Shown: positions 20,780 to 29,749, numbered from the stretch's first letter. The stretch: 64,000 nucleotides of DNA from an uncultured Collinsella sp. (GCA_958443615.1 CAUCLI010000005.1:1-64000); one strand, 5' to 3'. Translations and numbers: made by a program. Notes: a model not told the origin generated them from the letters alone.

Positions 20780-21511
20780 ATGGCAAATATGATCGAAATC
20801 CGCGGCTTGAACAAATATTTCGGCGACCTTCATGTCCTGAAGGATATCGACCTCACGGTCGAAGAAGGGGAGAAGGTCGTCATCATCGGCCCGTCCGGCT
20901 CCGGCAAGTCGACGCTCATCCGCTGCGTCGACTTTCTCGAGGAGCCCACCAGCGGCGAGGTCATCATCGACGGCACGCCGCTCACCAAGAAGAACCACCT
21001 GGAGATGGCGCGCACGTACAGCTCCATGGTGTTCCAGCAGTTCAACCTGTATCCCAACATGACGGTGCTGGGCAACCTCACGCTCGCGCCCATCAAGCTG
21101 CAGAAGAAGTCCAAGGAGGAGGCGACCCAGGCCGCCATGGCGGCGCTCAAGCGCGTCGGCCTCGCCCACAAGGCGGGCGAATACCCGCAGAACCTCTCCG
21201 GCGGTCAGCAGCAGCGCGTCGCCATCGCCCGTGCGCTGTGCACCAAGCAGCCGATCATCCTGTTCGACGAGCCCACCTCCGCCCTCGATCCCGAGATGGT
21301 CCAGGAGGTGCTCGATGTCATGATCGAGCTCGCCCAGGAGAACATCACCATGATCTGCGTCACGCATGAGATGGGATTCGCGCGCCAGGTGGCCGATCGC
21401 GTCATCTTCATGGACGACGGCCGTATCCTGGAGCAGGGTTCCCCGGAGCACTTCTTCGAGAACCCCGAGAACCCCCGCTGCCGCGACTTCCTCGCGAAGA
21501 TCCTGCATTAA
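20780..21511 (+). CDS. Polar amino-acid ABC transporter ATP-binding protein
   Basis: Energises amino-acid uptake by ATP hydrolysis at the cytosolic face. The 243-aa protein has Walker [10 protein letters not shown] (near residue 37), the Q-loop FQQFNLYP, signature LSGGQQQR, Walker B ILFDEP and the H-loop VTHEMGF, all typical of the PAAT (GlnQ-like) family. GAGGGGGG precedes ATG 20780; an overlapping ATG at 20776 is out of frame. It leads a four-gene operon with a binding lipoprotein and two permeases. Confidence 0.94.
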   Translation: MANMIEIRGLNKYFGDLHVLKDIDLTVEEGEKVVIIGPSGSGKSTLIRCVDFLEEPTSGEVIIDGTPLTKKNHLEMARTYSSMVFQQFNLYPNMTVLGNLTLAPIKLQKKSKEEATQAAMAALKRVGLAHKAGEYPQNLSGGQQQRVAIARALCTKQPIILFDEPTSALDPEMVQEVLDVMIELAQENITMICVTHEMGFARQVADRVIFMDDGRILEQGSPEHFFENPENPRCRDFLAKILH

Positions 21512-21526
21512 GGCGAGGGAGTGCAT

Positions 21527-22423
21527 ATGACCAATCTGACGAACATGCCGGGCGGTCTTTTCGGCTGCCCCAGCCGCCGGGCGGTGCTGCGCGCCCTCGC
21601 CTCGGCGACGGCGCTGGTGGGCGCGGGCGCATTGGCGGGTTGCGGCGCGACGGGCGCCGCCGATGGTTCCGCCCCGTCCCTCCCCGGCTCCAAGCTTTCG
21701 GCTATCAAGGCGCGCGGCGTCCTCAACGCCGGCGTCAAGAAGGACGTCCCGGGCTACGGGTATTACGATCCCGCCGCCCGCTCGTATGCGGGTATGGAGA
21801 TCGACCTGTGCTACCAGGTCGCGGCGTCCGTGTTCGGCGTGAGCTACGAGGAGGCGCGCGAGCGCGGGCTCGTGGCGTTCACCGACGTCACGCCCAAGAC
21901 GCGCGGCCCGCTCATCGACAACGACCAGCTCGACGTGGTGTGCGCCACCTACACCATCACGCCCGAGCGCTGCGAGAGCTGGGACTTCTCCTCTGCGTAT
22001 CGCACCGACTACGTGGGCCTCATGGTCAAGAAGCGCAGCGGCTTCACCCGCATCGCGGACCTCGATGGAAAGATCATCGGCGTGAGCCAGGGCGCCACCA
22101 CGCAGGGCCTCATCGAGCAGATGCTCGTGGACGAGGGCATCGACGCCGAGCCCGAGTTTCTGGCCTTCTCCGGTTACCCCATCATCAAGAGCTCGCTCGA
22201 CGCGGGCAACATCGACTGCTTCGCCATGGACCGCTCCACGTTGGCCGGCTACATGAACGAGACGGTCGAGCTGCTCGAGCCCGAGGTGAAGTTCGGCGAG
22301 CAGCGCTACGGCATCGCCACGAAGAAGGGCAGCGACCTGTCCGCCGTGGTCGACCAATGCGTGCTGGACTGCGCGGCGAGCGGTTGGCTCGACGCCGAGA
22401 TCGAGAAATGGGGGTTGGTGTAA
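21527..22423 (+). CDS. Amino-acid ABC transporter substrate-binding lipoprotein
   Basis: Captures amino acid outside the cell and delivers it to the permeases. The 298-aa precursor has a signal sequence with RR near residue 17 and a lipobox ending AGALAGC, so it is membrane-anchored. The mature part is a family 3 solute-binding fold (GVLNAGVKKDVPGYGYYD, GMEIDLCYQVA, DVVCATYTITPER, IGVSQGATTQ). GAGGGAG lies 6 nt before ATG 21527; GTG 21521 is the poorer alternative. The gene is 15 nt after the ATPase gene. Confidence 0.92.
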   Translation: MTNLTNMPGGLFGCPSRRAVLRALASATALVGAGALAGCGATGAADGSAPSLPGSKLSAIKARGVLNAGVKKDVPGYGYYDPAARSYAGMEIDLCYQVAASVFGVSYEEARERGLVAFTDVTPKTRGPLIDNDQLDVVCATYTITPERCESWDFSSAYRTDYVGLMVKKRSGFTRIADLDGKIIGVSQGATTQGLIEQMLVDEGIDAEPEFLAFSGYPIIKSSLDAGNIDCFAMDRSTLAGYMNETVELLEPEVKFGEQRYGIATKKGSDLSAVVDQCVLDCAASGWLDAEIEKWGLV

Positions 22424-23215
22424 ATGCTCGAAGGATTGCTCGACCCCCAGCGGTGGTCCCTGACGTTCGCCAACATGGGGCCGTTTTGGGAGGGCTTCGG
22501 CGTGACGCTCAAAGTCGTCGCCGCCGGCCTCGCCCTCGCGTTGCTGCTGGGCACGCTGCTCGGCGTCCTCTCCACCACGCGCTCGCGCATCCTGCGCGGT
22601 ATCTCCCGCGTGTACGTCGAGTTCTACCAGAACACGCCGCTGCCCGTGCAGGTGCTGTTCATGTACATGGCGGGCCCGCAGTTCCTGCAGGCGCTCACCG
22701 GCGCGGCGCAGCCCGTTCGCATCGCCTCGTTCGCGCTGGGCGCCCTCGGCGTCGGCCTGTACCATGCGGCGTACGTTGCGGAGGTCATCCGCACCGGCAT
22801 CGAGGCCGTCCCCCGCGGTCAGATGGAGGCGGCGCAGAGCCAGGGCTTCTCGCGCCTGCAGACCTATGCCTACATCATCTTGCCCCAGACGTTCAAGATC
22901 ATCTTGCCGCCCCTGTGCAATCAGGCGCTGAACCTGGTGAAGAACACCTCGGTGCTCGCGCTGGTCGCGGGCGGCGACCTCATGTACCGCTCCGATAACT
23001 TCGTGAGCCTTTACGGTTACCTGCAGGGCTACATCATCTGCTGCCTCATGTACTTCATCATCTGCTTCCCGATCGCCATGCTCGGCCAGTGGCTCGAGCG
23101 CCGCAGCAAGGCCCGCCCGCGCGCCAAGGTCATTCCCGGCGTGACGGATGCGGCCGTCGCGGAGCAGGCTGCGGCGCCCGCGACCGAGGGCCCTGCATGC
23201 GGAAGGGAGGCGTAA
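22424..23215 (+). CDS. Amino-acid ABC transporter permease 1
   Basis: A 263-aa integral membrane subunit of the PAAT permease type. It has several membrane helices and the ABC-coupling EAA loop (about residue 128, EAAQSQGFSRLQTYAYIILPQ). The N-terminus lies outside the usual helix set (LLDPQRWSLTF) and the C-terminus is a soluble Ala/Glu-rich tail. The start immediately follows the lipoprotein stop, so the genes are coupled. Confidence 0.93.
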   Translation: MLEGLLDPQRWSLTFANMGPFWEGFGVTLKVVAAGLALALLLGTLLGVLSTTRSRILRGISRVYVEFYQNTPLPVQVLFMYMAGPQFLQALTGAAQPVRIASFALGALGVGLYHAAYVAEVIRTGIEAVPRGQMEAAQSQGFSRLQTYAYIILPQTFKIILPPLCNQALNLVKNTSVLALVAGGDLMYRSDNFVSLYGYLQGYIICCLMYFIICFPIAMLGQWLERRSKARPRAKVIPGVTDAAVAEQAAAPATEGPACGREA

Positions 23216-23218
23216 GCG

Positions 23219-23857
23219 ATGGAGATCTTCAACGCGACCAACCTCGTCTACATCATGGGCGGCTTCGTCAAGACCATCGAGATCTCGGTGCTGTCCATCA
23301 TCTGCTCCGTCGCGGTGGGCACGGTGCTCGCCCTTGTCAAAAGTTATGGGCCCAGGCCCCTGCGGTGGCTGGTGAGCGCCTACATCGAGCTGTTCCGCTG
23401 CACGCCCAACCTGCTGTGGATCCTCTTCATCTACTTCACGGTGCAAGGCATCGACATCTTCATCTCGACGCTCGCGTTCACGCTGTTCACGAGCGCCGTC
23501 ATGGCCGAGATCGTCCGCGCCGGCCTGAACGCCGTCCCCGCCGGTCAGTTCGAGGCCGCCCGCAGCCAGGGCTTCGGTTTCTTCGCCACCATGCGCCACA
23601 TCATCTTGCCCCAGACGTTCCGCACCATCACCCCGGCGCTGTTCGGCCAGTGCACGACCGTGATCAAGGACAGCTCGTATCTCTCGGGCATCAACGTCGC
23701 GGAGTTCATGTACACCACGAACGTGGTCATGGCCCACGCGGTCTCGCTCGATCAGGTGCTCATGCTGTACGGCCTTGTGTTCGCATTGTACTTCGCGCTG
23801 AATTTCGGCATCTCGCTGCTGGTCCGCCGGTATCAGCGCAAGGTCATCGCGGCATAG
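23219..23857 (+). CDS. Amino-acid ABC transporter permease 2
   Basis: A 212-aa permease partner of the preceding subunit with the same EAA loop (EAARSQGFGFFATMRHIILPQ) and RCTPNLLWILFIYF after the second helix. Two different permeases indicate a heterodimeric channel. It starts 3 nt after the first permease. Substrate cannot be told from sequence; glutamate/glutamine-type uptake is the usual role of this four-gene layout. Confidence 0.93.
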   Translation: MEIFNATNLVYIMGGFVKTIEISVLSIICSVAVGTVLALVKSYGPRPLRWLVSAYIELFRCTPNLLWILFIYFTVQGIDIFISTLAFTLFTSAVMAEIVRAGLNAVPAGQFEAARSQGFGFFATMRHIILPQTFRTITPALFGQCTTVIKDSSYLSGINVAEFMYTTNVVMAHAVSLDQVLMLYGLVFALYFALNFGISLLVRRYQRKVIAA

Positions 23858-23887
23858 ACGGTTACGACCCATGATGAAAGGACTGCC

Positions 23888-24568
23888 ATGGGATTCTTGA
23901 AAGACATGCATGAGCGCAGGATCGCCGCCGAGCAGGAGGCGCGTGTCGATCAGCCCGTGGTCATCACCATCGCGCGCGATTACGGCGCCGAGGGCCACGA
24001 GATCGGCAAGATGCTCTCCGTCGAGTTGGGCATTCCGCTGTACGACAACGAGCTGCTGGTCCGCTCCGCCACGCGCGCGGGCGAGGCGCTCGACAAGGTC
24101 GCCGAGTACGATGAGCGCATGGCGGCCGAGTTCATGGCCTTCCTGCCCGACCGCGCGGATTCGCGCACCCTCTCCGACAAGCTCTTCGAATCGATGAGCC
24201 AGGTGATCGTGGACTTGGCCGCCACGCGCAGCTGCATCATCGAGGGGCGCCTGTCCGACTACCTGCTGCGCAACAACCCCAACCATATCGCCGTGCTGGT
24301 GACCGCCCCCCTCGACGCGCGCGTCGAGATCGTGCGCGGCAAGCGCGGCCTGGACAAGCGCGCCGGCGCCAAGCTCGTGCGCGAGAGGCAGCATGCGCGC
24401 GAGGCGTTCTACAAGCGCTACTCAGCGGGAAAATGGAAGATGACCGACGGCAAGGACATCGTGGTCAACCGCGCCAAACTCGGTCGGCAGGGATGCGTGG
24501 ATGTGATCGCCGCGGCATATCACGCCAAGTTGCGCGAGGCGGAGCGGGTGAAGTCGGGCGCGGAATGA
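23888..24568 (+). CDS. Cytidylate-kinase-like family protein
   Basis: A 226-aa protein of the cytidylate_kinase2 type. VITIARDYGAEGHEIGKMLS replaces the usual GPxGSGK P-loop, followed by LGIPLYDNELL, IIEGRLSDYLL and RERQHAREAFYKRYSAGKW. These proteins resemble CMP kinase but their physiological substrate is generally not established. It follows the ABC operon by 30 bp and ends at a strong terminator, so it is probably co-transcribed with the transporter. Confidence 0.82.
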   Translation: MGFLKDMHERRIAAEQEARVDQPVVITIARDYGAEGHEIGKMLSVELGIPLYDNELLVRSATRAGEALDKVAEYDERMAAEFMAFLPDRADSRTLSDKLFESMSQVIVDLAATRSCIIEGRLSDYLLRNNPNHIAVLVTAPLDARVEIVRGKRGLDKRAGAKLVRERQHAREAFYKRYSAGKWKMTDGKDIVVNRAKLGRQGCVDVIAAAYHAKLREAERVKSGAE

Positions 24569-24600
24569 CGCTCACCGCATAACGCATGTTCACGCCTTGA

Positions 24601-24632
24601 GGGGGGCCGGCTTGAGCAGTCGCCCCCTTTTT
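24601..24632 (+). terminator. Terminator of the ABC transporter operon
   Basis: GGGGGC (24602-24607) pairs with GCCCCC (24622-24627), followed by TTTTT. Beyond it, to the hsp20 start, lies an AT-richer 180-bp stretch with no clear HAIR or CIRCE element. Confidence 0.75.
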
Positions 24633-24815
24633 CATATCTTAGTCGGAGACACTTAGATTTGATGACAATGTGACGCTTAAAAAACTTGCGCGAATGTGAA
24701 TAGAGCGGCTCGGAGCGGGCATAACGAGAGCGTCAAACAAAGACACGCACCCCGAAGAGCGCGTGCAGAGCACGGGGCACATCGACCCGCGCACATCACG
24801 AAGGAGTGATCGATT

Positions 24816-25247
24816 ATGGCAATGGTTCCGTATCGTCAGGGTTATGGCGTCCTCCCCGTGTCCACCAACTCGCTGTTCGATATCTTCGACGACATGATGG
24901 ACATCCCGCGCACGGCGCTCGCCGCCAAGGCGTTCCCCATCGACGTCGAGGACAAGGGCGATTCCTATGAGGTCAAGGCGTATCTGACCGGCGTCAGCAA
25001 GGAGGACCTGGACGTCGAGCTCAACGAGGGCCGTCTGTCCATCTCCGTCAACGTCGAGGAGAAGGAGGAGGACAAGGGCAAGAACTACCTCCAGCGCGAG
25101 TTCACCGCCTACTCCGCCACCCGTGGCGTGTACCTGAAGGACGCCGCATGCGAGGGCCTCTCCGCCACGTTCGCCGATGGCGTGCTGACCGTCTCCGTGC
25201 CCAAGTTCGTGGAGAAGAAGAACGTCACCAAGATCTCCATCGACTAA
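24816..25247 (+). CDS. Hsp20/alpha-crystallin small heat-shock protein
   Basis: An ATP-independent holdase that binds unfolding proteins. The 143-aa protein has a short N-terminal region (SLFDIFDDMMD) and an alpha-crystallin domain from about residue 45 (IDVEDKGDSYEVKAYLTGVSKEDLDVELNEGRLSIS), ending ADGVLTVSVPK. AAGGAG lies 11 nt before the ATG. A strong terminator follows, so it is monocistronic. Confidence 0.93.
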   Translation: MAMVPYRQGYGVLPVSTNSLFDIFDDMMDIPRTALAAKAFPIDVEDKGDSYEVKAYLTGVSKEDLDVELNEGRLSISVNVEEKEEDKGKNYLQREFTAYSATRGVYLKDAACEGLSATFADGVLTVSVPKFVEKKNVTKISID

Positions 25248-25270
25248 TATCCGGCAAACGCATCCTGTCA

Positions 25271-25307
25271 ATGCCCCGACGCCCCGAGAGGCGCCGGGGC
25301 ATTTTTT
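25271..25307 (+). terminator. Terminator after hsp20
   Basis: TGCCCCGACGCC pairs with GGCGCCGGGGCA (one mismatch) over a short loop, followed by TTTTTT. Confidence 0.85.
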
Positions 25308-25336
25308 CGCGTCTTCGATGCACGTCGCAAGCCTGC

Positions 25337-25356
25337 TTTGCCGTATCTACGGCAAA
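25337..25356. promoter_or_regulatory. Operator-like palindrome, site 1
   Basis: A perfect 9-2-9 inverted repeat, TTTGCCGTA-TC-TACGGCAAA, 80 bp before the membrane protein start. It is the best of three related sites (also 26110-26129 and 31636-31655), all upstream of genes of one putative regulon. Confidence 0.75.
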
Positions 25357-25435
25357 CGTTGTGGTAAATCCACGTAAGTCCCGAATATACACTGTGTCCC
25401 GCAAAAAATGGCACACCAAGAGGGAAAGGTCCAGC

Positions 25436-25933
25436 ATGGCTGCAGCAACCAAGGAGTACAAGAGCTATCTCGCCAACAAGTGCATCATCGGCTATGGCGT
25501 CATCAACGGCATCGTCAACGCGGCGATCTTCTTCGGCATGAACGCCTCCAACCCCGATGCGACCTTTGCCGCCGGCAAGGTCGTCGAGGAGATCGTCCTC
25601 ACCGGCGCCCTGCTCGGCCTCATCCTGACCTGGTGCGTCGTTCCGCTCACCAAGATGGACCTGCGCAAGAACGTCTATAAGGCCGATGCCGACCGCAACG
25701 GCGTGATCGCCAAGCTCCCCGGCGGCGCCATCACCCTCTCCATCCCCGTGGGCATCATCGCCGCCGTCGTCGCCGGCGCCCTTGCCTGGGTCTTCACCCT
25801 CGTCCTCCCCATGCCCCTCACCCGCACCGGCATGATGATCTTCAAGGGCTGCATGTGCGCCGTCGTCGGCGCCCTGTCCGGCTACATCGTCGTCACCCGC
25901 ACCACCGCCGGCTTCGAGCCCGAGTCCAAGTAG
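25436..25933 (+). CDS. Integral membrane protein, function unknown (165 aa)
   Basis: I do not recognise the family. The 165-aa protein has about four membrane helices: roughly residues 14-34, 48-68, 95-122 and 129-150. KMDLRKNVYKADADRNG forms a charged loop, and the C-terminus is cytosolic. AGGGAAAGG precedes the ATG. Codon use is extremely biased to C-ending codons, as in the MFS and amidohydrolase genes downstream, suggesting high expression. An operator-like palindrome lies 80 bp upstream and a terminator downstream. It is probably an accessory to the transport system next door, but that rests on context only. Confidence 0.82.
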   Translation: MAAATKEYKSYLANKCIIGYGVINGIVNAAIFFGMNASNPDATFAAGKVVEEIVLTGALLGLILTWCVVPLTKMDLRKNVYKADADRNGVIAKLPGGAITLSIPVGIIAAVVAGALAWVFTLVLPMPLTRTGMMIFKGCMCAVVGALSGYIVVTRTTAGFEPESK

Positions 25934-26022
25934 CTCGCATCACATCGAGACGGGCCCGCGGAGAAGAAGCCGCGCCCCGTACATGGAGAGGCACCCCCAC
26001 TCGACGCCCCTCTTTTCCACAC

Positions 26023-26057
26023 GCCCCCGTGCGCTTCCCCTTGCGCGCGGGGGCTTT
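26023..26057 (+). terminator. Terminator after the 165-aa membrane protein
   Basis: GCCCCCGTGCGC pairs with GCGCGCGGGGGC over an 8-nt loop, followed by TTT. It separates this gene from the MFS-amidohydrolase unit, which has its own operator-like site. The 390-bp gap 25934-26323 holds only this terminator, site 2 and the leader hairpin at 26282-26303. Confidence 0.65.
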
Positions 26058-26109
26058 CGCTTGCCGAAAATCCCCGCCGCGCCCCCGCGGGTCGAAAAAG
26101 GGTCGGCAC

Positions 26110-26129
26110 TTTGCCGTAGCTACGGCAGA
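26110..26129. promoter_or_regulatory. Operator-like palindrome, site 2
   Basis: TTTGCCGTA-GC-TACGGCAGA, one mismatch from perfect symmetry and matching site 1. It lies about 195 bp before the first MFS transporter start, so a long leader is expected. Confidence 0.72.
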
Positions 26130-26281
26130 CGTCCTGCCAGATGCCGTGAATAAGGCGGCGTATTCTCGGGTCGAATCGAACGTCCGGGCCCTCGATCGAA
26201 TGTCATCGCGGGAAAAACAAGGGGACCGCGGGGCCGCATGGGAGAGCATGCGCGCAGGGGGCTCCGGGCGTGCCAGAACCG

Positions 26282-26303
26282 GGGAGGGGCAAAAGTCCCT
26301 CCC
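26282..26303 (+). other. Leader hairpin next to the MFS ribosome binding site
   Basis: GGGAGGG (26282-26288) pairs with CCCTCCC (26297-26303) across CAAAAGT, 8 nt before the AAAGGAAG ribosome binding site. It could stabilise the mRNA 5' end or affect translation; no alternative structure is obvious. Confidence 0.4.
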
Positions 26304-26323
26304 GAAGAAGAAAGGAAGATGCA

Positions 26324-27934
26324 ATGGCGTCTACTGCTGTCAAGGAGGAGGGCAAGGAGAAGTTTCTCGTTCTCCCGATCCTCGTCCTGATCCTCGCCCA
26401 GATGGGCACCTCGGGTGATAACGGCGCCCTGTCGCTCGCCGCCACCGCCCTCACCACCGACCTCGGCGCGACCGTCGCCGACATCCAGCTCGCCAACATG
26501 GTGTACTCCCTCATGGCCGGCGCCTTCATGATCGCCGGCGGCATGATGGGCACCATCATCGGCTGGAAGAAGAACTTCCGCATGGGCGCCCTCATGTGCG
26601 CCGCCGGTGAGGTCGTCCTCGCCATGGCCCCGAACATGGCCGTCTTCATCTGGGGTGGCCGCACCCTCGTCGGCTTCGGCGCCTCCTTCATGATCCCGTC
26701 CGTCCTGGGCCTCGTCCCCAAGATCTACCACGGCAAGAACCGCGTGCTGGCCTTCGGCTGCATCGGCGCCGCCTCCGGCCTGTCCGCCCTGCTGCCGCTG
26801 CTGCTCTCCATCGTCCTGATGTCCTTCGGCATGCGCGTCACCTTCTTCGTGCTCGCCGCCTACTTCGCCATCGTGTTCCTGCTCTCCTTCAAGCTCCCCG
26901 AGATCGAGCAGAACGACGGCAAGCTCAAGTTCGACGGCATCGGCGTCGCGCTGGCCGCCCTCGGCCTGTTCCTGTTCCTCGTCGGCGTCTCCCGCATCTC
27001 CGCTTGGGGTCTCATCGAGCCCTTCGCCGCCTGCCCCTTCACCATCTTCGGCATCTCCCCGTGCCTGCCCATGGCCGGCCTCGGCCTGGTGATCCTGGCC
27101 GTCATGGTCAAGGTCGAGAAGGGCGTCGAGGAGAAGAACGGCTTCGCGCTGCTGCCCCAGTCCTTCCTGAAGACCCCTCAGGTGCTCGCCGGCCTCGCCG
27201 CCTCCGCCATCACCTTCTTCTTCATGGGCGTCCAGTCCATCCTCATGGCCCCCTACCTCCAGCTCGTCGCCGGTTGGTCCCCGGCCATCGTCGGCGTCCT
27301 CTCCATCGTCGTCGGCATCCCGACCTTCGCCTTCTCCATCGGCATCCCCAAGTGGCTGCCTAACGCGAGCCCCCGTCGCGTCATCGAGGTCGGCTACATC
27401 GTCCTCGCCGCAGCCCTCGCCGTCATGGCCTTCTCCGTGACCCTCGACTCCGCCTCCCTGCCCGGCATCGTCGTCGGCTGCATTCTCGCCGGCTCCGGCG
27501 CCGGTATCGTCTCCGCCCAGGCCAACAACGTCGTCGCCCTGGCCGTGAACGAGCGCGACACCGCCCAGTCCGGTGGCATCCAGACCACCATGCGCAACGT
27601 CGGCCAGGCCATCGGCATCGCCCTGCTCGGCGCCGTCCTGCTCTTCGGCATCACCAACAACGTCATCGACGGCGCCAAGAACGACGACCGCATCTCCGAG
27701 GCCACCGTCGAGGCCATCTCCGAGCGCAACATCGACCTCACCTCCGACGAGGCCTTCCGCGCCTCCATCCAGGACATCGACATGTCCGAGTCCGAGCGCG
27801 ACGCCCTCGTCGAGGTCAACGCCGAGGCCCGCTTCAACTCCACCCGCTTCGCCTACGGCGTCGGCGCGGTCATCATCCTCCTCGGCCTGCTGACCACCCC
27901 CGCCATCAAGACCTTCAAGAAGGAAGAGGCGTAA
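26324..27934 (+). CDS. MFS transporter, 14-helix DHA2-like, paralogue 1
   Basis: A 536-aa major facilitator with about 14 hydrophobic helices and a soluble loop near the end (about residues 450-505, rich in D/E/S). The first helix carries LAQMGTSGDNGALSLA, and IQLANMVYSLMAGAF and IGWKKNFRMG mark the MFS loop 2-3 region. It is a clear paralogue of the protein at 31750. The gene ends 7 nt before the amidohydrolase, so uptake of the amidohydrolase substrate or export of its product is likely; the substrate is unknown. Codon use is very strongly biased. Confidence 0.88.
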   Translation: MASTAVKEEGKEKFLVLPILVLILAQMGTSGDNGALSLAATALTTDLGATVADIQLANMVYSLMAGAFMIAGGMMGTIIGWKKNFRMGALMCAAGEVVLAMAPNMAVFIWGGRTLVGFGASFMIPSVLGLVPKIYHGKNRVLAFGCIGAASGLSALLPLLLSIVLMSFGMRVTFFVLAAYFAIVFLLSFKLPEIEQNDGKLKFDGIGVALAALGLFLFLVGVSRISAWGLIEPFAACPFTIFGISPCLPMAGLGLVILAVMVKVEKGVEEKNGFALLPQSFLKTPQVLAGLAASAITFFFMGVQSILMAPYLQLVAGWSPAIVGVLSIVVGIPTFAFSIGIPKWLPNASPRRVIEVGYIVLAAALAVMAFSVTLDSASLPGIVVGCILAGSGAGIVSAQANNVVALAVNERDTAQSGGIQTTMRNVGQAIGIALLGAVLLFGITNNVIDGAKNDDRISEATVEAISERNIDLTSDEAFRASIQDIDMSESERDALVEVNAEARFNSTRFAYGVGAVIILLGLLTTPAIKTFKKEEA

Positions 27935-27941
27935 ACCCATC

Positions 27942-29555
27942 ATGAAGAAGCTGTACTTCAACGGCGACTTCCTGCCCATGACGAACGAGGGCGACTCCTT
28001 CGAGGCCCTCGTCGTCGAGGACGGCGTCATCGCTTTCACCGGCTCTTTGGACGACGCGCGCGCCTTCGCCGCGGACGCCGACCAGATCGACCTCGCCGGC
28101 GCATGTCTCATGCCCGGCATCATCGACCCGCACAGCCACATCGCCGGTTCCAACCAGTACGTCGTGGCCGCGCAGCTCGAGAACTGCAAGAGCTTCGATG
28201 AGATCGTCGAGGCCATGCGCGCCTTCGGCGAGAAGAACGACATCGGTCCCGACAGCGTGATCATGGGCGTGTCCTACGACCAGAACTCCCTGGCCGAGGG
28301 GCGCCATCCCAACCGCCACGTCCTGGACCGGGTCTCCACCGAGATCCCCTGCGTGGCCATCCACGCATCCAGCCACATGCTGGTCGCCAACACGAAGCTC
28401 CTCGAGCTCGCCGGCATCAACGCCGAGATGGCCGATCCCGAGGGCGCCCGTTACGGCCGCGAGGCCGACGGCGTGACCCCGGACGGCTTTTGCGAGGAGC
28501 CCAACGCCATGTGGCCGATCTTCGGCCAGGTGCAGCCGCGCCAGAAGTTCGACATGGACAAGATGATCCTGCAGATGCAGGACGTCTACCTGGAGCACGG
28601 CATCACCACCTGCCAGGAGGGCGCCACCACCGCCGACTACGCCGCGCTGTTCGCGGGCATGGCCAAGAAGGGCCTGCTCAAGATGGACGTCGTGAGCTAT
28701 CCGATGCACGGCGAGGACGTCGACAAGATCCTGGCCGACCACGCCGAGTTCGACTCCCATGAGTACACGAACCACTTCCGCTTCGGCGGCCTGAAGATGT
28801 TCTTCGACGGTTCGCCCCAGGGTCGCACCGCCTGGATGACCGAGCCCTACACGCCCGGCGACGAGGGCGAGGGCTATTGCGGCTACGGCACCATCTCCGA
28901 CGACGACGCCTACGACTACATGCGCAAGGCCATCGACGGCAACCACCAGCTGCTCGCCCACACCAACGGCGACGCCGCCGCCGACCAGTACCTGCGCGTG
29001 TACAAGCGCGCGCTCGAGGATTCCCCGAACCCGGACAAGCACGAGCTGCACCCGGTCATGGTCCACTGCCAGACCGCCCGCCGCGACCAGTACGAGCAGA
29101 TGCCGGAGATCCACATGATCCCGACCATCTTCACCAACCACATCTGGTACTGGGCCGACGTGCACCTGAAGAACTTCGGCCCCGAGCGCGGCAGCCGCGT
29201 CTCCGCCGTGCGCGACGCCCTCGACTTCGGCCTGCGCCCGACCTTCCACACCGACTGCCCGGTGCTGCGCCCGAACCTGTTCGAGAGCGTGTGGTGCGCG
29301 GTCAAGCGCGTCACCAAGGGCGGCGTCCAGCTGGACGAGGCCCAGAAGATCACCGTCTACGAGGGTCTCGAGTGCATCACCAAGAACGGTGCGTTCCAGT
29401 ACGGCGAGGAGGACCGCAAGGGCACCCTCGAGGTCGGCAAGCTCGCCGACTTCTGCGTCGTGGAGCGCAACCCGCTCAAGGTCGACATCGACGACCTCCG
29501 CGACCTCAAGGTCCTCAAGACCATCAAGGAGGGCGAGGTCGTCTGGGAGGCCTAA
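27942..29555 (+). CDS. YtcJ-like amidohydrolase (Amidohydrolase_3)
   Basis: A 537-aa metal-dependent hydrolase of the amidohydrolase superfamily. It has a small beta-sandwich start (KLYFNGDFLPM), the metal-binding DPHSH, later histidines in AHTNGD and VHCQT, the TFHTDCPV motif and a C-terminal LADFCVVERNP typical of the superfamily. YtcJ-like members cleave amide or cyclic amide bonds, but substrates are mostly unknown. It lies in one transcript with MFS paralogue 1. No signal peptide is seen, so the reaction is cytosolic. Confidence 0.88.
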   Translation: MKKLYFNGDFLPMTNEGDSFEALVVEDGVIAFTGSLDDARAFAADADQIDLAGACLMPGIIDPHSHIAGSNQYVVAAQLENCKSFDEIVEAMRAFGEKNDIGPDSVIMGVSYDQNSLAEGRHPNRHVLDRVSTEIPCVAIHASSHMLVANTKLLELAGINAEMADPEGARYGREADGVTPDGFCEEPNAMWPIFGQVQPRQKFDMDKMILQMQDVYLEHGITTCQEGATTADYAALFAGMAKKGLLKMDVVSYPMHGEDVDKILADHAEFDSHEYTNHFRFGGLKMFFDGSPQGRTAWMTEPYTPGDEGEGYCGYGTISDDDAYDYMRKAIDGNHQLLAHTNGDAAADQYLRVYKRALEDSPNPDKHELHPVMVHCQTARRDQYEQMPEIHMIPTIFTNHIWYWADVHLKNFGPERGSRVSAVRDALDFGLRPTFHTDCPVLRPNLFESVWCAVKRVTKGGVQLDEAQKITVYEGLECITKNGAFQYGEEDRKGTLEVGKLADFCVVERNPLKVDIDDLRDLKVLKTIKEGEVVWEA

Positions 29556-29600
29556 GGCCGACCGCGCGATCGCGCTTTTGAGCCTGCGAGCTCACATGGA

Positions 29601-29633
29601 AAGGCGCCTGGCACGTTGCGTGCCGGGCGCCTT
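29601..29633 (+). terminator. Terminator after the amidohydrolase
   Basis: AAGGCGCC-T-GGCAC (29601-29614) pairs with GTGCC-G-GGCGCCTT (29619-29632) over a 4-nt loop. The T-run is short. Confidence 0.65.
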
Positions 29634-29650
29634 CTGCGTTGCCTGCGTCT

Positions 29651-29737
29651 GGTCTCAAATGGGGACAGGCACAAATTGAGACGATCGGCGCGTCGATGAC
29701 GAGATGTCTCAATTTGTGCCTGTCCCCATTTGAGACC
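29651..29737. repeat. Perfect 32-bp inverted repeat of the REP-like family
   Basis: The arm at 29651-29682, centred on GGGGACAGGCACAAATTGAG, is matched base for base in inverse orientation at 29706-29737, with a 23-bp spacer. It fills the gap between convergent genes, ending 12 bp before the stop codon of the regulator on the minus strand. The same word occurs at 4873-4902, 33375-33395 and 50167-50256. Confidence 0.9.
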
Positions 29738-29749
29738 ATTCCTTTTGGG

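Noticed and set aside
20756..24394. A 1212-codon minus-strand open frame
   Set aside because: Antisense to the whole amino-acid ABC operon and the kinase-like gene; no ribosome binding site and biased, motif-free composition.
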